Assembly (NCBI GenBank): GCA_018350325.1
Contig: JAEVLN010000001.1
Coordinates: forward strand, 5,609,254-5,673,253
Reading direction: 5' to 3'
Length of the DNA stretch: 64,000 nucleotides
DNA from: Globodera rostochiensis
Taxonomy: Eukaryota; Nematoda; Chromadorea; Rhabditida; Heteroderidae
Part shown: positions 59,676 to 64,000 of the stretch, one piece after another
Numbering within the stretch: the stretch's first letter is position 1
How the letters are laid out: every line of letters begins with the position of its first letter
The notes under the pieces: model-generated
What the model saw: the letters and a program-made list of their open reading frames with translations, nothing else
What the model was told of the DNA's origin: nothing
Database searches by the model: none
Position numbers and translations under genes: made by a program

Positions 59676-62600
59676 ATGGACTTGATAACAATTGGAGTTA
59701 TTGCAACTGTTGTTGTTTTGGCTGCTTGCGTTGTAATATTCAAGCTATTGAGTCGCGAGACCACTTTTGAAGAGGTTTCTTTTGTCCGCTTTTTTTAATG
59801 CAAATTGTGCAATTTTTCGATAATTAAGGCTTACGGCGACAACGCCATTAAACTACTCGCCAATCAACCGGTTACGGAAAAGACCAACAAAAAGGACAAA
59901 CACAAGCATAAGCCGAAGAGAAAGCAAAGCCCGAAAAATGAGACGCTGAGCAACTCTGTGGACGATGAAAGTTTGTTTTTGTTGTTTTGTTTTAATAAAT
60001 CAGATAGGAATTCCCAAAAACTTGTTTTAGTAACATAAAATCGGCAAAAAACACCAAAAATAACGCGTAAATGTCTCAGTTAGGTTTCATAAATCAATTT
60101 AGTTGTGGTGGAAAAAGCTGAGAGTTCGTTCTGCGAGCCTTCGGAATTGGATAAGAAAGTCGAAATGGAGGCGGCCGAAGTGAAGAAGTCTGAGGATGAT
60201 TGGATTCCGTCCAAGCAAAAGGGCAAAATGGAAAAGAAACAGAAAGGGAAGTCCAAAAGTCCGTCGACTAAGGTGGAAGTGAATATGCAAATGGCGGCAG
60301 CTGAATACGACGGGAAGGAAATTTTGGAGGGAAAATGCGTGGACAAATTCGAGGAATTGGAGAAGGACAAAGAAGAGGTTGTGGAGAAGAGCGTTTCTGC
60401 CACCCCAACTGAGGCAGTGAAAGCGATCGTTCGACCTGTTGATGAGAAGGTTGAAGCAGTGCAGCATTCTGCAAAGAAGACCAGGAAGAATGGTTGTTCA
60501 TGTCCATCCATCCTATCAATTTAATTGTTTTTGTACTTTTAGTCTCGCCCAAAGACCTTTCGGTGTCGCGGGTGGTTGAACGCCTCAAAGAAATTGGGGA
60601 ATTGGAACCGGAATACATCACTTATTTGCAAGGCTCGATTGACGATGCCATGGCTAAGGTTTGGCACAAACAAAGTCACGTTTTGGACGGCTAATTTTTT
60701 GTTTGTTTAGGAGAACAAGCTTCGCTTTGAGATCAAGGCAAATTTTATTCTTTTACCATATATTTGACCTTTTTTCAGGAAACCAAAATGGAGAAAAATG
60801 AATTAGAAAAGAAGCTGAAGCAAACGACGGCCGAATTTGACAATTTGCGCGCTGAAACGCACAAAATCATGAAGGATAAGAAAGAACAAAATGATCGCCA
60901 TGTGATTTTTGAGCAGACCGTTCGTCAGAAATTGGTGGAGACTGTTCAGGTCGGCATTTTTCTTACAAAATTCCAGAAGAAATCTTTTCCAAAAATCAAT
61001 AACGAGTCAAATTTTTGTGTTCTAGCGACATACAACTTTTAAGCACACTTAACCTTGTCATTTCATATTAAGCTGAAGGAAGAGAGCAGGAAACTGTCGG
61101 AGTTGCTGGGGCAGTCCAATTCCAAGTTGGCCCAAGCTGAACAGCACTTTGCGCAAAAGATTAGCCTGATCAACTTTGAGCTGACAAAAGCGCGCGAAGA
61201 CAGCGTCAAACACAAAAATTACGCGGACGCAATGACCGCCGAAGCGATGAAAGCCAAACATGACGTGGAGGAATCTATGCGCAACATGCGCATCAATTTC
61301 GAGGGCACCTTGAAAACACTGCAGACGGAGTTGAGCGTACGTTTTCGATGGGTGGGACAGCAAATTGGGAAAGAAAGTTCCATCCGGGGTTTTCGAGCAG
61401 GTCGAACGCTCCTTACATACAAATCATTTTAGAAAGAGCGGGAACAACGAATTGCGCAGGACAAGGAATACCAGATGACCAAGAACATGATGGACCAACT
61501 GATGGCCGATGTGTCAAACTCTCAAAACCAGCTAAAGGATGCGGTGATGTCCAAATCGGTTTACGACGACAAAATTCAGGCCTTGCAAAATGAGATTAAT
61601 GTGAATGATTTTGGAAAATTTCTGAACAAAAAAGTAATTTAGCGTGAGAAAGACCATCACATGCAAGTGATGCTGAACGCCGAGAACCAACTTGGCGAGC
61701 TGACCCACGAATTGGAGAAGGCCCTTGTGGCTTATGGCAATTTGGCACAGCAGCAGAGCAGCGACAGTGCCAAATGTGGAGAGATGACTGTGCTGATCAA
61801 ACAGCTGAATGAAGAGATCAGGCAAGCGGCGCTGTTGTTAATTATGCCAACCAATTCAAATTCATTTATTTTAGTCATTTGAAGACTGAAGCAAAGTCCA
61901 CGACAGCGGCCGACGAGCTAAAGGTTAGTGGGGCTGTCTGAAAAGCGGGGAGTGATGGGGGTAGAGCGGGCAGGGGTCTGACGAAGAACAAAAGTGTTGG
62001 GGGGGGGGGGATTCATCTTTTTGAAGCGTACTTTTGTGCCGATGCAATGTAAAAGAAAACGAGAAACATACTCAACCTTAAACATGGTAATTTAGAATTC
62101 TCTTGATGAGGTGACGAAATGTTTGGATGAACAAAAGGCGAGAAATCAGGACCTTAGGAATGACAACTACAAACTTATGGACAGCATTAAGGTGGAGGAT
62201 AGCGCGGTGTCATTCTTTTCTAGAAAATTGAAACTTTTAGTTAACGTACTAATTTTTGCTAAATTTGTTTATTTTGCCTCGAAACATAGAAATGAAGGGG
62301 TTTCTTGTATAATAAAGACCCCTTTTTTTCAGAAAATGCAATTGGATCGTTCATTGCTTAACGGAGGACCAAAAGCCGAAGTTACTGACCCGGCGGAAGT
62401 GGACAAATTGACCGCAGAGAATCAGACTTTTAAGCGCACTCTGGACTCGTTGGTCAGTTTATTTTGTGCGTTGAACAAATCGGTCTAAGAAGGCGCCCGT
62501 GTCCGTCGCGTGGGGGGGGGGGAGGCAGAGATAATTTAATTAAACCTTTTTTTTTTTGGTGGATTAAACTCCGTATGGAAAAATTGTTTAACAATGTTCG

Positions 62601-62733
62601 AAACAAATTAAAAATACGCAAATTTCTTATGCAGAAGGATCAGTTGGACAAAGTGTCTCGCGTCGCAGAGGAAGTGGAGCGGGAAAAAGACGCGGAGATA
62701 GCCAAGTTGAGACTGGCGGCTGGCGTTCAATGA
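59676..62733 (+). CDS. ER-anchored coiled-coil protein of kinectin/p180 (RRBP1) type
   Basis: MDLITIGVIATVVVLAACVV is an N-terminal signal anchor, directly followed by a long cytosolic part. A very basic stretch (KKDKHKHKPKRKQSPK) and a Lys/Glu-rich region (KQKGKMEKKQKGKSK) come first. SPKDLSVSRVVERLKEI, then extended heptad coiled coil over many exons (NELEKKLKQTTAEFDNLRAE, LKEESRKLSELLGQSNSKLA, EKDHHMQVMLNAENQLGELT) run to KDAEIAKLRLAAGVQ and TGA at 62731-62733. The order TM, basic region, long coil is that of kinectin and the ribosome receptor p180, which link ER to kinesin or ribosomes. No decapeptide repeat array like mammalian p180 is present. Family assignment rests on architecture and is moderate. 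Confidence 0.72.
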
Positions 62734-63874
62734 GGAATGAAATGCAAGGAAAGAGTCGGGACTCTCGAGGGCTGTGAGAAATGAGGTGTTTTCCCCCAGC
62801 GATATGTCCATTACCACCCCCGTCTTCATTATGTTTTGGTTGTTGATGCTTTTCAAATTAGCGACCCCCTCCCCCTCTCCAAATCACTTCACTTTGCACA
62901 ACCTTACCAAAGATGTTCTCCTTTCAGAGTTTAATGGCTGAACTACCGCCGCCACCCCACCGTCTGTTGATCAAACACGATCACTTTGTTTTTATTGTTT
63001 GACTTCTGTTCATTCGTCGGATGGATGGATTATCGGAGTTATTTTGGCCTCCCTCTGGATTGGGTTTTAAATTGATACTGCCAACAATTTTTGAGTTGCT
63101 AAATTGGCGGTATCCTTTCATCGGATGCCGTCCTGTCTCCGTCCATCCTTCCGAGTGCAATTCATTGTCCTATCGACTGGCATCATCTGATCCCAAACCA
63201 ATGTTTCGTTCTCTATAATTTATTTTTCAAAACTTCGGCACTTTTCTGTCTCCGCCCCACCTATTGCGCTTCTCAGTTCAAGAAGCATCCCACCCATATA
63301 CTTCGGATAAATGAAATTAGATTTCTTTTCGGATTTACACCGCCTCAATTCCCCGGTGATGACAACAACAGTTCCGACCCCCTTCCCTCCGGGCGATCAA
63401 TCGGTTCGGTCGGTGGTGGTGTTGTCCCCCCAGGGCCCATTTGTTATGTCCCTCCCTTTGCCGATTCCACTCCGGCTCGTCAATGTCCTTCGCCTGCCCG
63501 TCAGCTGCGCTTCGAATTTTCTGTTGGGCACTGATTTTGCCCCCTCTCCCATCGAGAGTTTTATAGCGCTTTTCGGCGACAGCGATCGCTGGGGGGGGGG
63601 CTTCGGCTTCCTCCCTCCAGGGCCTTCGGCGTCCGATCACTCATCGCCTTTCTCCTCCCTCCCTTTGTTTTCTTCGTACTCAAAATTCTCTAAATACCTT
63701 TTTTTCTTCGATTGATCGGACCGGACCATTAGCGAATGAGAAGATGCCGTCCTTTATTTTTTGCCGATTATGAAATGCTTTTGCTTCCCCGCCGGCGGTG
63801 TCACCTTTCCGTCGTTGGCCCCTCCCATTGAATTGCACGAAATGGCGCCAATTTGTCAGTGGAAGAGGAGGAAC
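62734..63874. other. intergenic, nothing recognised
   Basis: An open frame at 63311-63715 on the plus strand is Pro/Ser/Leu-rich with no domain or splice support. C-rich and T-rich patches alternate. No RNA gene or repeat identified. Confidence 0.4.
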
Positions 63875-64000
63875 ATGGGCACTTTTGCTGTGATTATTGG
63901 TTTTGTACTGTCGTCGACAGTGGCATGGAGTGGGCAAGCCGATGGGACGGCGTACGGCGGAGGTGCGTCTTTTGATCATCAACAGATCAGATTGGGGGGA
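63875..64000 (+). CDS. possible first exon of a secreted-protein gene, cut by window end
   Basis: ATG at 63875 opens MGTFAVIIGFVLSSTVAWSG, a good signal peptide with a cut near AWS. A GTGCGT donor-like site follows at about 63963. The rest lies outside the window, so no function can be given; the frame remains open to 64000 if unspliced. Confidence 0.4.
   Translation, partial: MGTFAVIIGFVLSSTVAWSGQADGTAYGGGASFDHQQIRLGG

Noticed and set aside
63311..63715. A plus-strand frame of 134 codons near the right edge
   Set aside because: Low-complexity Pro/Ser/Leu composition and no supporting motif.

Overview
The window is a gene-dense piece of a nematode nuclear genome. The evidence is a set of C. 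elegans-like multi-exon genes, many short introns of roughly 40-60 nt, splice acceptors sitting a few bases upstream of start codons (as expected for spliced-leader trans-splicing), and nematode-specific families such as a ground-like (hedgehog-related) protein. Composition, long G/C homopolymer runs and short TIR elements suggest a tylenchid, possibly a plant-parasitic cyst nematode, but that is inference. No viral, bacterial, CRISPR or plasmid features were seen.

Layout. 1-4.5 kb: 3' end of a SIRT2-type sirtuin (+), a ground-like secreted protein (+), and calreticulin (-) ending in HDEL. 5.4-17.2 kb (-): alpha-catenin (hmp-1 type) and a muscle myosin II heavy chain. 18.8-24.8 kb (-): an nphp-4 (nephrocystin-4) orthologue with a clean hAT-like MITE in one intron and an X-box-like motif 79 bp upstream of its ATG. 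25-30.6 kb (+): sel-1 (ERAD adaptor) followed closely by mitochondrial ribosomal protein uS5m. 30.8-31.4 kb (-): a small secreted cysteine-containing protein. 33.7-35.2 kb (+): a BMP-type TGF-beta ligand whose mature domain has only six cysteines. 36.2-40 kb (+): a small single-pass membrane protein and sorting nexin 27 (PDZ-PX-FERM). 40.9-43 kb (-): an EGF-like single-pass receptor-like protein with WW-binding motifs in its tail. 43-45.5 kb: purine/G-rich minisatellite. 45.5-47.3 kb (+): a ZP-domain (cuticlin-like) membrane protein with a furin site. 48.3-51 kb (+): kinesin light chain. 52.4-55.1 kb (+): BPI/LBP-family lipid-binding protein. 55.7-57.2 kb (-): a multi-pass membrane protein. 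58.1-59 kb (-): AP-2 sigma subunit. 59.7-62.7 kb (+): an ER-anchored coiled-coil protein of kinectin/p180 type. The right edge may hold the start of a further secreted-protein gene.

The genes do not form one pathway; they are ordinary eukaryotic neighbours. Small clusters of theme exist: ER function (calreticulin, SEL-1, kinectin-like), membrane traffic (SNX27, AP-2 sigma, KLC), muscle and adhesion (myosin, alpha-catenin), cuticle/epidermis (ground-like, ZP). The most interesting observations are the six-cysteine BMP ligand, the X-box upstream of nphp-4, a SIRT2-class sirtuin (a class absent from the C. elegans set of four), a family of TAGGGYTG-ended hAT-like MITEs with 8-bp target duplications, and a GC-AG intron in calreticulin.
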